Assembly: GCA_031291255.1 (NCBI GenBank)
Contig: JARLJN010000009.1
Location: 1 to 52,577 of the forward strand
DNA: 52,577 bases
From: Gammaproteobacteria bacterium
GTDB lineage: Bacteria > Pseudomonadota > Gammaproteobacteria > DSM-16500
Reading direction: 5' to 3'
The notes under the pieces were generated by a model, which had not been told where the DNA came from, made no database searches, and saw only the letters and a list, made by a program, of their open reading frames with translations. Shown here one piece after another: positions 17,551 through 25,542 of this stretch. Both the position numbers and the translations under genes were made by a program. Each line of letters opens with the position of its first letter. Positions within the stretch are counted from its first letter, which is position 1.

Positions 17551-18648
17551 ATGGCCCTGCATAACGAAATGAACTATGAAAAAAAAGCCATTCAAGATTT
17601 AATGAGAAACTTTAATAAGCATACTCTCGAAATTTTTAAAAAAAATGACCCAAATGAAATAAAGGTACTCGCTCATTTTCTTCAAATAAGCAGCGAGAGT
17701 GATGAGAAAGCTAACGATTTTGTATCAGCACAAATACAGTTAGATAAAATTCAAAAAAAATTCCATGATTTTATCGATAAAAATAAAAATATTAGCTCCC
17801 CCTTGAGAGGGCTCAACTTGACTATTCTCGCCTGCTTGGCAACACCTTCAGAGATGATTAGTAGGTTAATAAAAGATCAAGATATGTCAAAAATTGTAAA
17901 TGGATACATGAAGCCTTTTAAAGAAGATATAGACACTGCATTTAAAAGCTTGGCGCTTGATTCTGTTAACGCCTTACCGGATTTAAGAGCAGCATTAAAA
18001 ACTGAAGCTCTAGATTTCCAAAAAGATTTTAACCTAATGAAAAAAATAATTCTTAATATATTAGATTATGAAGCGAAGTCTCCTCAGGGAAAAATATCCA
18101 ACGATCAAAGAGAAAAAATAAGTCTAATTAATGACTTTGTGCGAAGTCATGATGCCGATATTAATTCATTACAAAAAACGTTGTCTGTTATACAAACAAA
18201 TATGGGAAAAGAACCCTCAGATAATTTAAAAAATCTTAACGATTTATTTCAATATCAACTTATCGAATATAAAGAAAATTTAAAAACATTACTCGATGGT
18301 CTTGACGCCATCACCAAAGCAAAGTTCTTACCCGTAGGAGCTAGCAAGTGGACAAAACTAATTGAAAAAGAATTTATTCCAGTCATTAATCAATTTGAAG
18401 CTAAATATGCTCCAACTTTCAAGACTAAATTAACTGTAGATAATTTGAATAAAACCATGGCTTCCTTACAAACTGAAATTAAAAGCCTACAAAAAGAACA
18501 TAAAAATCTACAAACAGAAAAATGGGCTAGAGAAAAGCCTAAAGAAAAGCTGAGATTTTTTGCTCCAGCACCAAAAGTGCAGATGGATAAACAAGAATCC
18601 CCAAAAGTGGAAAACGAAGATACAGTTAAATTGACACCTAGAAAATGA
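17551..18648 (+). CDS. unrecognised helical protein with coiled coils
   Basis: 365 residues, Lys/Asp/Asn/Leu-rich, with no signal peptide or membrane helix. The predicted shape is almost entirely alpha-helical; a strong coiled-coil stretch lies near residues 300-330 (LQTEIKSLQKEHKNLQTEK). The last 45 residues are polar, with Pro, Lys and Glu, and end VKLTPRK. The codon use is more AT-rich than neighbouring housekeeping genes. It is followed after 61 bases by another unrecognised gene whose product also ends in a T-P-R-K motif. A secreted or translocated effector is possible for a Legionella-like organism, but no test is available here. Confidence 0.75.
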   Translation: MALHNEMNYEKKAIQDLMRNFNKHTLEIFKKNDPNEIKVLAHFLQISSESDEKANDFVSAQIQLDKIQKKFHDFIDKNKNISSPLRGLNLTILACLATPSEMISRLIKDQDMSKIVNGYMKPFKEDIDTAFKSLALDSVNALPDLRAALKTEALDFQKDFNLMKKIILNILDYEAKSPQGKISNDQREKISLINDFVRSHDADINSLQKTLSVIQTNMGKEPSDNLKNLNDLFQYQLIEYKENLKTLLDGLDAITKAKFLPVGASKWTKLIEKEFIPVINQFEAKYAPTFKTKLTVDNLNKTMASLQTEIKSLQKEHKNLQTEKWAREKPKEKLRFFAPAPKVQMDKQESPKVENEDTVKLTPRK

Positions 18649-18709
18649 TGGAATTATATTGAATCATTTATAACTAAGAAATAACTCTCAATTTTACTGG
18701 AGCATACAT

Positions 18710-19339
18710 ATGTCCCAATCTCATTACTCACCAGCTATGAACTTAGGGCAAGTAGACATTCTAAAAAAATATCCCGGTATTCCTCTGGTTGGTGTTTTTC
18801 AGATTAAGACTCAAGAAATTACATTAATGCCTTGCATACCTCAGAAAGTTGCACTCTTACAAAATAATCTCGGCGAATTTATAAAAGGCTGGGAAATTGA
18901 CGCCAATTTAAAACATACGAAAGAGATAGATGCAAATCGACTGCAAGACTATATCAAACTGGGTTTTGCTCCACGCATTATTTATTTAGGAAATGAATTT
19001 GAGTATATCTCTGCCCATGAATATATGCTGAAACTGATGGGAGAAACTAAAAATGAATCGCTTTATCGTGGGTTTGCAGTGACTTACTTTCCTAATCAGG
19101 CGCTTAATTTTATGTGGGTATCAGGCGCTTTAAATTCTCAACGCGATGAAAAAGGCCGCCGTATTCAAAGAACCTTGGGGGCAAAAATGTCAGAAGAATA
19201 TCAGCACCAAATAGAAGACATTATTTATAAATGGGTGCCTGAATTAAAAAAACCTCAACCAAAAGAACCTAATGATGCATTTGAGACACCACCACAATCT
19301 CCAAGAGAAGGCTTTCACACACCGCGCAAACGTTTTTAG
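18710..19339 (+). CDS. unrecognised protein with Pro-rich basic tail
   Basis: 209 residues. A globular core (residues about 15-175, mixed strands and helices) contains PGIPLVGVFQI, a conserved-looking FAPRIIYLGNEFEYISAHEY and RGFAVTYFPNQALNFMWVSG. The disordered tail is rich in Pro and Lys: KKPQPKEPNDAFETPPQSP and then FHTPRKRF. No signal peptide. RBS TGGAGCATACAT. It follows the coiled-coil gene in the same direction and shares the TPRK ending. I do not recognise the family. Confidence 0.75.
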   Translation: MSQSHYSPAMNLGQVDILKKYPGIPLVGVFQIKTQEITLMPCIPQKVALLQNNLGEFIKGWEIDANLKHTKEIDANRLQDYIKLGFAPRIIYLGNEFEYISAHEYMLKLMGETKNESLYRGFAVTYFPNQALNFMWVSGALNSQRDEKGRRIQRTLGAKMSEEYQHQIEDIIYKWVPELKKPQPKEPNDAFETPPQSPREGFHTPRKRF

Positions 19340-19413
19340 CGGAACTACTGCACATCTTTCAATGATCTTCATGATATGAGATAGTTATTTTTCACACATA
19401 AGGAAATGTATCT

Positions 19414-20523
19414 ATGAAACGTATTTTAATAAGCACTCTGTTAACTCTATTTGCCACAGTCACATGCTTCAGTAATATCGCTTTAGCTTGCACCTCTTTT
19501 CGTCTCACTGCAAAAGATGGAACCGTACTCATAGCACGCAGCATGGAATATTCATTGGATTTAAAAACAGAATTACGCACATCTCCACGTGGCAGAAGCT
19601 TTACATCTGTTGCTCCTGATGGCAAACCAGGGATGAACTGGAAAGCAAAATACGGTTATGTTTTTCTGGGTGCTTTAGGTGTAGATGCGACTGTCGATGG
19701 AATGAATGAAGAAGGATTATCATTCGAAGCATTATATTTACCCGGACTCGCAAAATACCAAACATCTGCGCCCAATCAGGATAGTCATGTCATCTCGTAT
19801 ATGAATTTGGGAGACTGGGCACTCAGTAATTTCAAAACAGTTGATGAAGTTCGTAATGCGCTTGCTAGTATTTATGTTGTTGCAGAAAAAATTCCTGGAC
19901 TAGGCGATATGGTTTTTCCACTCCATTTTTCAATGTATGACGCTAGCGGCAAAGGCATTGTGATTGAATATATAGATGGGAAACTCAAAATTTATGATAA
20001 CAAAATTGGCGTGATGACCAATGACCCTAGTTATGATTGGCATTTAACAAATTTAAATAATTACACCCAACTGAAACCCACTAACCCAAATCCCGTTATA
20101 GTCAATGGAATTACATTTGTTTCTACAGGACAAGGCGGCGGAATGGTAGGCTTGCCAGGAGACATTACCCCTCCTTCACGTTTTGTAAAAATGTCAGTTC
20201 TGAAAGATGTTGTATACCCTGCAGCAGATGCAAAAGGCGTTGTGAATTTAGCAGAACATATTATTAATAATGTTGATATTCCAGTAGGCCTCGCACGTGA
20301 ACCTTCCAATGGAAATTACACAACTGAAAGCACGGAATGGACTGTCTTCAAAGACCTAACAAATAAAGTGTTTTATTATCACACTTATGGTGATTTATCA
20401 TTACATGCAGTAACGCTTTCTAAACTTAATTTTTCTGAGAATGCACCTAGATTGCGTATGCCTATCGCTAGCCCAGAATATGTGAAAGACATGACAGATG
20501 AATTTATGAAACAAAAAGCATAG
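19414..20523 (+). CDS. secreted choloylglycine hydrolase/penicillin V acylase family amidase
   Basis: An Ntn-hydrolase that cleaves linear amide bonds; family members act on bile salts, penicillin V or acyl homoserine lactones. A Sec signal peptide (MKRILISTLLTLFATVTCFS) ends ALA before Cys26, which becomes the N-terminal nucleophile on processing, followed by TSFRLTAKDG and the conserved ARSMEYSLD (Arg and Asp). MTNDPSYDWHLTNLNNY supplies the two Asn residues, and PGDITPPSRFVKM is the conserved late block with Arg. The 369-residue length fits a periplasmic or secreted Gram-negative member. The gene stands alone; substrate unknown. Confidence 0.92.
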   Translation: MKRILISTLLTLFATVTCFSNIALACTSFRLTAKDGTVLIARSMEYSLDLKTELRTSPRGRSFTSVAPDGKPGMNWKAKYGYVFLGALGVDATVDGMNEEGLSFEALYLPGLAKYQTSAPNQDSHVISYMNLGDWALSNFKTVDEVRNALASIYVVAEKIPGLGDMVFPLHFSMYDASGKGIVIEYIDGKLKIYDNKIGVMTNDPSYDWHLTNLNNYTQLKPTNPNPVIVNGITFVSTGQGGGMVGLPGDITPPSRFVKMSVLKDVVYPAADAKGVVNLAEHIINNVDIPVGLAREPSNGNYTTESTEWTVFKDLTNKVFYYHTYGDLSLHAVTLSKLNFSENAPRLRMPIASPEYVKDMTDEFMKQKA

Positions 20524-20535
20524 AGCATTAGGAGT

Positions 20536-20566
20536 CCCCCGGATTTTCGCTACACTCAATCCGGGG
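20536..20566. repeat. REP-A half-element between acylase and trpS
   Basis: CCCCGGATTTTCGC, then CACTCAATCCGGGG: only the right-hand half of the REP-A palindrome, still self-complementary at its ends. It lies between convergent genes. Confidence 0.75.
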
Positions 20567-20592
20567 AACTTATTCAACGTGGGAATTCTAGT

Positions 20593-21660
20593 TTAAAAAA
20601 AATCCTGCTTCATCGCTTTCTTCGCGAGTCGCAATGTCTCTTGCGAAACCGCATTCGCTTTGTCACAACCTTCTTTTAAAATGTTTAACACTTGCTGAGG
20701 ATCTTTTTCAAAAACCAAACGACGTTGACGTATAGGTTCTATCAAATTCACTAACACATCGATTAACACTTTTTTACATTCTACATCGCCAACTGTTCCA
20801 TCACGATAACGTTGCTTAGTTTCCTCTACCCATTTTTTATCGTGGTTAAATGTGTCATGAAAAATCCATAACGGATTATTTTCAACAGTGCCAGGATCAC
20901 TTGCTTTTAAACGTTTAGGATCTGTGTACATAGACATGACTTTACGTTTTATTTCATCTGCATCATCACTTAACAAAATTGCATTATTCAGTGACTTCGA
21001 CATCTTTAATAAATTACCATCTGCTGTAGGCGCACCTGTTCCAACTAATCTTTTAGTGCGACCTAACTTAAGATCAACAACAGGAAACAAGCCGCCATTT
21101 TTTATGTAATCTTTATCTTCAGTATGTGAATCCACTCCGCAATACAATTGGTCAAAGCGTCTTGCAACTTCGCGCGTCATTTCTATATGTGGAATTTGAT
21201 CTTCACCTACAGGCACAATCTCAGGACGAAATGCTAAAATATCTGCGGTCTGACCCACTGCATAAAGTAAAAATCCAAACGGATAATTTTCACCTAAACC
21301 TTTATCACGTATTTCATCTTTGATAGTCGGATTACGCATCACCCGTGGATACGGTAACAACATGCTGAAGAAAAAAGTGAGTTCTGCAATGGCTGGAATT
21401 TCTGATTGTATGAACATGGTGCTGCGTTTAGGATCTATGCCTGCTGCTAAATAATCCGTTGCAATATCTAAAACACTTTGCCGAATTTCTGCAGGCTTAT
21501 CCATGCGTGTTGTAAACGCATGTACGTTTGCAATTATAAAATAACAATCATAATCATCTTGCAATGCAACACGATTTTCTACAGAGCCTACCCAGTGACC
21601 TAAATGCAAACGTCCTGTGGGTGTATCTCCAGTTAATAATCGCGGTTTTGTATTTTGCAT
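20593..21660 (-). CDS. trpS: tryptophanyl-tRNA synthetase
   Basis: Class I aminoacyl-tRNA synthetase that charges tRNA-Trp. The HIGH-type motif is in TGDTPTGRLHLGHWVGS near residue 10 and KMSKSLNN is the KMSKS loop near residue 200. The protein is about 355 residues. I prefer the second ATG (21660, MQNTKPR) because AGGA is seven bases upstream of it, while the ATG at 21666 is too close. It lies nine bases downstream of rsmD. Its GDTPTGRLHLGH form belongs to a slightly longer TrpRS branch than E. coli TrpS. Confidence 0.96.
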   Translation of the reverse strand: MQNTKPRLLTGDTPTGRLHLGHWVGSVENRVALQDDYDCYFIIANVHAFTTRMDKPAEIRQSVLDIATDYLAAGIDPKRSTMFIQSEIPAIAELTFFFSMLLPYPRVMRNPTIKDEIRDKGLGENYPFGFLLYAVGQTADILAFRPEIVPVGEDQIPHIEMTREVARRFDQLYCGVDSHTEDKDYIKNGGLFPVVDLKLGRTKRLVGTGAPTADGNLLKMSKSLNNAILLSDDADEIKRKVMSMYTDPKRLKASDPGTVENNPLWIFHDTFNHDKKWVEETKQRYRDGTVGDVECKKVLIDVLVNLIEPIRQRRLVFEKDPQQVLNILKEGCDKANAVSQETLRLAKKAMKQDFF

Positions 21661-21669
21661 TTTCATTTC

Positions 21670-22230
21670 CTATTCAATAATTCGCTGTGCTAAATGATAG
21701 GCTACTTGCCCGGTTTTTTTACTTTTTATGAGTTTCCAATGTGATGGCAAATCTGTTTCGTCAATCGGGTTTTCACTTTCTAAATAAATGTAGGCATTAT
21801 TCGCTAAATATTTATTTTCTTCGAGATAAAAACAGCATGGCAATAATAAATTTTTTCCAAAAGGCGGGTCCAGAAAAACAACATCAAAAAGTCGCACAGG
21901 CGGTTTTAAACCCTGAGGTACATTTGCTTGATACACTTCTGCATTAAACGCTTTTAATAATTTTAACTGCTCACGCACATTGGCTACAACAACAGGTGAT
22001 TGGTCTATCATCACAACCTGTTCTGCGCCACGAGATAACGCTTCAAATCCTAGCGCTCCGCTTCCTGTAAAAAGATCTAAGCAATGCGCGCCAACTATTT
22101 TCGTTTGCAGCCAATTAAACACTGTTTCACGAATTTGATCTGTGGTTGGACGCAAGCCAGGCAAGTCTGGCACTTTTAATTTCCGACCCCGCCACATACC
22201 GCTGATAATTCTTATTTGGCCTTGAGCCAT
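21670..22230 (-). CDS. rsmD: 16S rRNA m2G966 methyltransferase
   Basis: Methylates G966 of 16S rRNA using S-adenosylmethionine. The N-terminus IRIISGMWRGRKLKVPD and RPTTDQIRETVFNWL are family signatures; LDLFTGSGALGFEALSRGA is the SAM-binding motif near residue 55 and VVFLDPPFG the catalytic (D/N)PPF motif. The start at 22230 gives 186 residues and has GGAG seven bases upstream; the open frame continues 73 codons further upstream only through a repeat. It is divergent from ftsY, the usual rsmD-ftsY arrangement. Confidence 0.95.
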   Translation of the reverse strand: MAQGQIRIISGMWRGRKLKVPDLPGLRPTTDQIRETVFNWLQTKIVGAHCLDLFTGSGALGFEALSRGAEQVVMIDQSPVVVANVREQLKLLKAFNAEVYQANVPQGLKPPVRLFDVVFLDPPFGKNLLLPCCFYLEENKYLANNAYIYLESENPIDETDLPSHWKLIKSKKTGQVAYHLAQRIIE

Positions 22231-22300
22231 ATGTAACTCCAAATAAATATGTATTCGTTTCGTTTTTTTCTTTTCAAAAAAGTTACAACAGTCAATTCCC

Positions 22301-22356
22301 GGGGTGGCGCGGAATGGAGGGCTCCCACCGCGCGGAGCTTGCGAGCACGGTGGGAT
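22301..22356. repeat. GC-rich repeat fragment between rsmD and ftsY
   Basis: A block with GGTGGCGCGGAATGGAGGGC, followed by a CCCACCG...CGGTGGG stem (22324-22354). Its first part recurs at 30063-30089. It is markedly more GC-rich than the surroundings. The 251-bp rsmD-ftsY gap holds nothing else clear. Confidence 0.65.
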
Positions 22357-22481
22357 ACCTGCAGCGTCAGGACCCCGCTCTTGGACTCTGACTTTCACGC
22401 CCTGCAATCCATCGATATTGTACACCCTAACAAATCCCTGTGTTACCATTTACCCCAAATGTAATTAACTTGGATAGCGAA

Positions 22482-23480
22482 ATGTTTAGTTTTTTAAAGC
22501 GTAACAAAACCCCAGAGACTGTCACCCCCGAAGCACCCACTGAAAAAAAAGGGATTTTTAAACGCCTAACACAAGGTTTGACCAAAACCCGATCGCGTTT
22601 TGCCAGCGGCATCGCCACCTTATTCTTGGGCGAAAAAATGCTGGATTCAGAAATACTGGATCTCATTGAGACTCAATTGATTAGTGCTGACGTAGGCGTG
22701 GATGCAACGCAACAACTAATACAGAATCTTACAAAAAAATTAGCGCGCAAAGAATTAGCAGACCCACAGGCAGCTTTACGCAGCTTGCAACAAGATATGA
22801 AAGATATTTTACGTCCTTGCCAAACACCCATCACCATTTCCGAAACACAAAAACCTTTTGTTATTTTAGTCGTAGGCATTAATGGTTCAGGCAAAACAAC
22901 GACCATAGGCAAACTTGCTAAAAGCCTGCAAACCAACGGCAAAACCGTGATGCTTGCGGCAGGTGATACATTCAGAGCTGCTGCAATTGAACAACTGCAA
23001 GTCTGGGGAGAACGCAATCAAATCCCTGTTGTGGCTCAGCAACCTGGAGCCGATACTGCTGCAGTTATTTTTGATGCACTAGAGTCAGCTAAAGCACGTA
23101 ATATTGATGTATTGATTGCAGATACAGCTGGACGTTTACATACTCAAACAAATTTGATAGAAGAGTTAAAGAAAGTAAAACGTGTTATAACAAAACTTGA
23201 CGCTAGCGCACCGCATGAAACATTATTAGTATTAGATGCGAGTGTAGGTCAGAATGCATTAAACCAAGCGGTACAGTTTCATAAAGCAATAGGATTGACA
23301 GGCTTAGCAATAACAAAGTTAGACGGAACTGCAAAGGGTGGCATTATTTTTGCGATTGCAAAACAAATGCAATTACCCATACGTTACATAGGCGTCGGCG
23401 AAGGGATAGACGATTTACGCCCATTTAAAGCCGATGAGTTTGTTGAAGCTCTTTTTGAAACGGCGGAAGACAATGATTGA
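22482..23480 (+). CDS. ftsY: signal recognition particle receptor FtsY
   Basis: SRP-family GTPase that receives SRP-ribosome complexes at the inner membrane for co-translational insertion. The ATG at 22482 (MFSFLKRNK) is preferred to an earlier in-frame ATG at 22440, which precedes it by 14 unlike residues. The N-terminal acidic A domain is very short. The NG domain shows GINGSGKTTTIGKLAK (P-loop), DTFRAAAIEQLQVW, DTAGRLHT and TKLDGTAKGG. The protein is 332 residues. It overlaps ftsE by 8 bp (ATGATTGA), first of the ftsY-ftsE-ftsX operon. Confidence 0.97.
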   Translation: MFSFLKRNKTPETVTPEAPTEKKGIFKRLTQGLTKTRSRFASGIATLFLGEKMLDSEILDLIETQLISADVGVDATQQLIQNLTKKLARKELADPQAALRSLQQDMKDILRPCQTPITISETQKPFVILVVGINGSGKTTTIGKLAKSLQTNGKTVMLAAGDTFRAAAIEQLQVWGERNQIPVVAQQPGADTAAVIFDALESAKARNIDVLIADTAGRLHTQTNLIEELKKVKRVITKLDASAPHETLLVLDASVGQNALNQAVQFHKAIGLTGLAITKLDGTAKGGIIFAIAKQMQLPIRYIGVGEGIDDLRPFKADEFVEALFETAEDND

Positions 23481-24144
23481 ATTGCACCGTGTTAGCAAAC
23501 ATTATCCTAACGGCCACTTAGCGTTAGATAATGTCTGTTTGAAAATAGCGGCAGGTGAATTTGTTTTTTTAACAGGACACTCTGGCGCAGGGAAAAGTAC
23601 ATTATTAAAATTATTAGCAGCGATAGAACCTATTAGTGACGGTCAACTGATAGTTGCAAAACATAATCTAAAAACACTTCCTGCCAGACGCATTCCTTAC
23701 TTGCGCAGACAAATCGGAATCATTTTACAAACCCCTAATTTACTCATGAATAAAACAGTTTTTGATAATGTCGCATTACCACTGCTGGTTGCGGGTTATT
23801 CTTATAAAGAAATTAATAGCCGCGTACGCGCTGTTCTTTCAAAAGTCTGTTTAGCAAGACATGAAAACCGATTTCCTTATGAATTATCCGGCGGTGAACA
23901 ACAACGCATCGCAATTGCACGCGCTATCATTAACAAACCCGCACTCTTGCTTGCTGATGAACCGACTGGTAATCTCGATCCTGAGTTAGCTAACGAAATC
24001 ATGTGTTTGTTTGAACAATTTAATCGTTTAGGAATGACCATCATCATCGCCAGCCACGACCTAGACTTAGTCAAACGTTTTGGACATAGGCAGTTGATCA
24101 TAGCAGAGGGAAAATTAATTGAAGCAGAACTTGAGACAGCGTAG
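23473..24144 (+). CDS. ftsE: cell division ATP-binding protein FtsE
   Basis: ATPase partner of FtsX; the complex on the inner face of the membrane activates cell-wall amidases at the septum. The 223 residues contain Walker A GHSGAGKST, the ABC signature LSGGEQQR, Walker B LLLADEPTGNLD and the switch His in IIASHDLD. I use the ATG at 23473 (MIELHRVSKHYPNG), overlapping the ftsY stop. The 3' end overlaps ftsX by 26 bp. Confidence 0.97.
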   Translation: MIELHRVSKHYPNGHLALDNVCLKIAAGEFVFLTGHSGAGKSTLLKLLAAIEPISDGQLIVAKHNLKTLPARRIPYLRRQIGIILQTPNLLMNKTVFDNVALPLLVAGYSYKEINSRVRAVLSKVCLARHENRFPYELSGGEQQRIAIARAIINKPALLLADEPTGNLDPELANEIMCLFEQFNRLGMTIIIASHDLDLVKRFGHRQLIIAEGKLIEAELETA

Positions 24145-25060
24145 CAGTCTAATCAGCTATGGACTTAGACACATACAAGCAGGCTTTAGCAGCCTAGGCC
24201 AACTCAGCCGTGCGCCTTTTGCCACATTCATTACCTGTTTAGTCATAGGCATTACACTCGCATTACCCGTCGCTTTATTCACCCTATTAAAAAATGTCGA
24301 TGTGCTAGGGCAAAAACTAGAACAAAACACACAGATAACCCTTTATTTAAAGCCTAATGTGGATGATGCAGAAGCCGCTCAATTCCTTAAAGAGCTCAAG
24401 AGCAATCATAGCATTGCGGAAGCGCATGCGATTTCTCCCACCGCCGGATTAGCAGAATTACAACAGCAGGCTGGCGTCACCAACATGCTGTCTGAACTAC
24501 AAGACAATCCTCTTCCTTGGGCAATTGTAATAGTACCTGCAAAAGATCAACAAACGCCGCGCGCATTGAATGCGTTGAGCAACAGATTAAAAGAACTTCC
24601 TCTTGTTGCAGAAGTACAACTAGACAGCGCCTGGATAGAACGCCTATTCGCTATTCTTTCATTAGCTCATCGCATGACGTATGCATTGGCTTTCTTTTTA
24701 GGAATGGCTGTTTTACTGATCGTAAATAACTGCATACGCGCCGCCACTCAATTACATCAAAAAGAAATTGATATCATCAAATTAATTGGCGGCACTCGAG
24801 CATTTATACGCAGACCTTTTTTATATGCGGGCATGATTTATGGTTTGCTAGGTGGAATCATTGCATGCCTACTGGTAGATTTATTTTTATTATGGCTGAA
24901 AAGCCCTATCAGTCATTTAACGAACTTATACCAGAGTCAATTTCATATCTTGGGATTGAATGGAATGGATACGCTGCTACTGTTATTTTGCAGTCTTACA
25001 TTAGGCTGGATAGGGTCATGGGTTGCGGCCACACGTTACTTGCTGAGTCGACGAGTTTAA
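24119..25060 (+). CDS. ftsX: cell division membrane protein FtsX
   Basis: Inner-membrane partner of FtsE that transmits ATPase activity to periplasmic amidase activators. The 313 residues have a cytoplasmic start, a first membrane helix at about 33-58, a periplasmic domain of about 130 residues and three C-terminal membrane helices (FtsX/MacB-like core, with IRAATQLHQKEIDIIKLIGGTRAFIRRPF). The start codon is TTG at 24119 inside ftsE, with GAGGG eight bases upstream. The repeat at 25075 follows. Confidence 0.95.
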   Translation: MKQNLRQRSSLISYGLRHIQAGFSSLGQLSRAPFATFITCLVIGITLALPVALFTLLKNVDVLGQKLEQNTQITLYLKPNVDDAEAAQFLKELKSNHSIAEAHAISPTAGLAELQQQAGVTNMLSELQDNPLPWAIVIVPAKDQQTPRALNALSNRLKELPLVAEVQLDSAWIERLFAILSLAHRMTYALAFFLGMAVLLIVNNCIRAATQLHQKEIDIIKLIGGTRAFIRRPFLYAGMIYGLLGGIIACLLVDLFLLWLKSPISHLTNLYQSQFHILGLNGMDTLLLLFCSLTLGWIGSWVAATRYLLSRRV

Positions 25061-25074
25061 CGGGATGAATAACA

Positions 25075-25098
25075 CCTTCTCCCGCATATGGGAGAAGG
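25075..25098. repeat. REP-C palindrome downstream of ftsX
   Basis: CCTTCTCCC-GCATAT-GGGAGAAGG, a perfect 9-bp inverted repeat between convergent genes (ftsX and the KADH-repeat protein gene). No T-run on either side; related to the element at 8916. Confidence 0.7.
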
Positions 25099-25110
25099 AG
25101 TCTGAATTGA

Positions 25111-25431
25111 TTACTGAGCAGCAGGTTCAGCAGCAGGCGCTGCAGCATCAGCTTTTTCAGCTTTATCAGCTTTCGCTTTCGCTTTCTTTTCCGCTTTTTT
25201 AGCTTTTTTATCAGCTTTCATTTTTTCATGATCAGCTTTCATTTTCGCATGATCAGCTTTCATTTTTTCATGATCAGCTTTCATAGACTCATGAGAAGCT
25301 TTCATAGCATCATGATCAGCTGCCATAGTTTGTTGATCTTGTGACGCTGACATGTTGTCATCAGCATTAGCTAGACATGGAACGCTCAAAGAAATAACAA
25401 TTCCTGTGGTTATCATCAATTTTTTAAACAC
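25111..25431 (-). CDS. periplasmic KADH-repeat protein
   Basis: 106 residues from a GTG at 25431, which has the strong Shine-Dalgarno AAGGAGGATATAACC; a longer frame upstream is rejected. A signal peptide (FKKLMITTGIVISLSVPCLA, then NA) is followed by seven-residue repeats M-K-A-(D/S)-H-(E/A)-(K/S/A) at about residues 38-78, giving an amphipathic helix rich in His and Lys. The tail is K-A-E-rich and ends AAAPAAEPAAQ. The regular Met/His pattern might bind metal ions, and a metal transporter gene is divergent from it, but the function is not known. Confidence 0.8.
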   Translation of the reverse strand: MFKKLMITTGIVISLSVPCLANADDNMSASQDQQTMAADHDAMKASHESMKADHEKMKADHAKMKADHEKMKADKKAKKAEKKAKAKADKAEKADAAAPAAEPAAQ

Positions 25432-25542
25432 GGTTATATCCTCCTTGGTTAAACACTTAAGAAGTATATAGCACTGCATTTAAAATGACGACACTTTTAC
25501 TATCAGACATAGTATTATTCAAGTACTAATGGAATGATGATC

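Noticed and set aside
22231..22449. 73-codon N-terminal extension of rsmD
   Set aside because: It runs through a GC-rich repeat, has no homology to RsmD, and the internal ATG at 22230 has a good RBS.
25075..25098. REP-C palindrome as the ftsX terminator
   Set aside because: The stem is perfect but no T-run follows, so factor-independent termination is doubtful; a REP-like repeat is the better reading.
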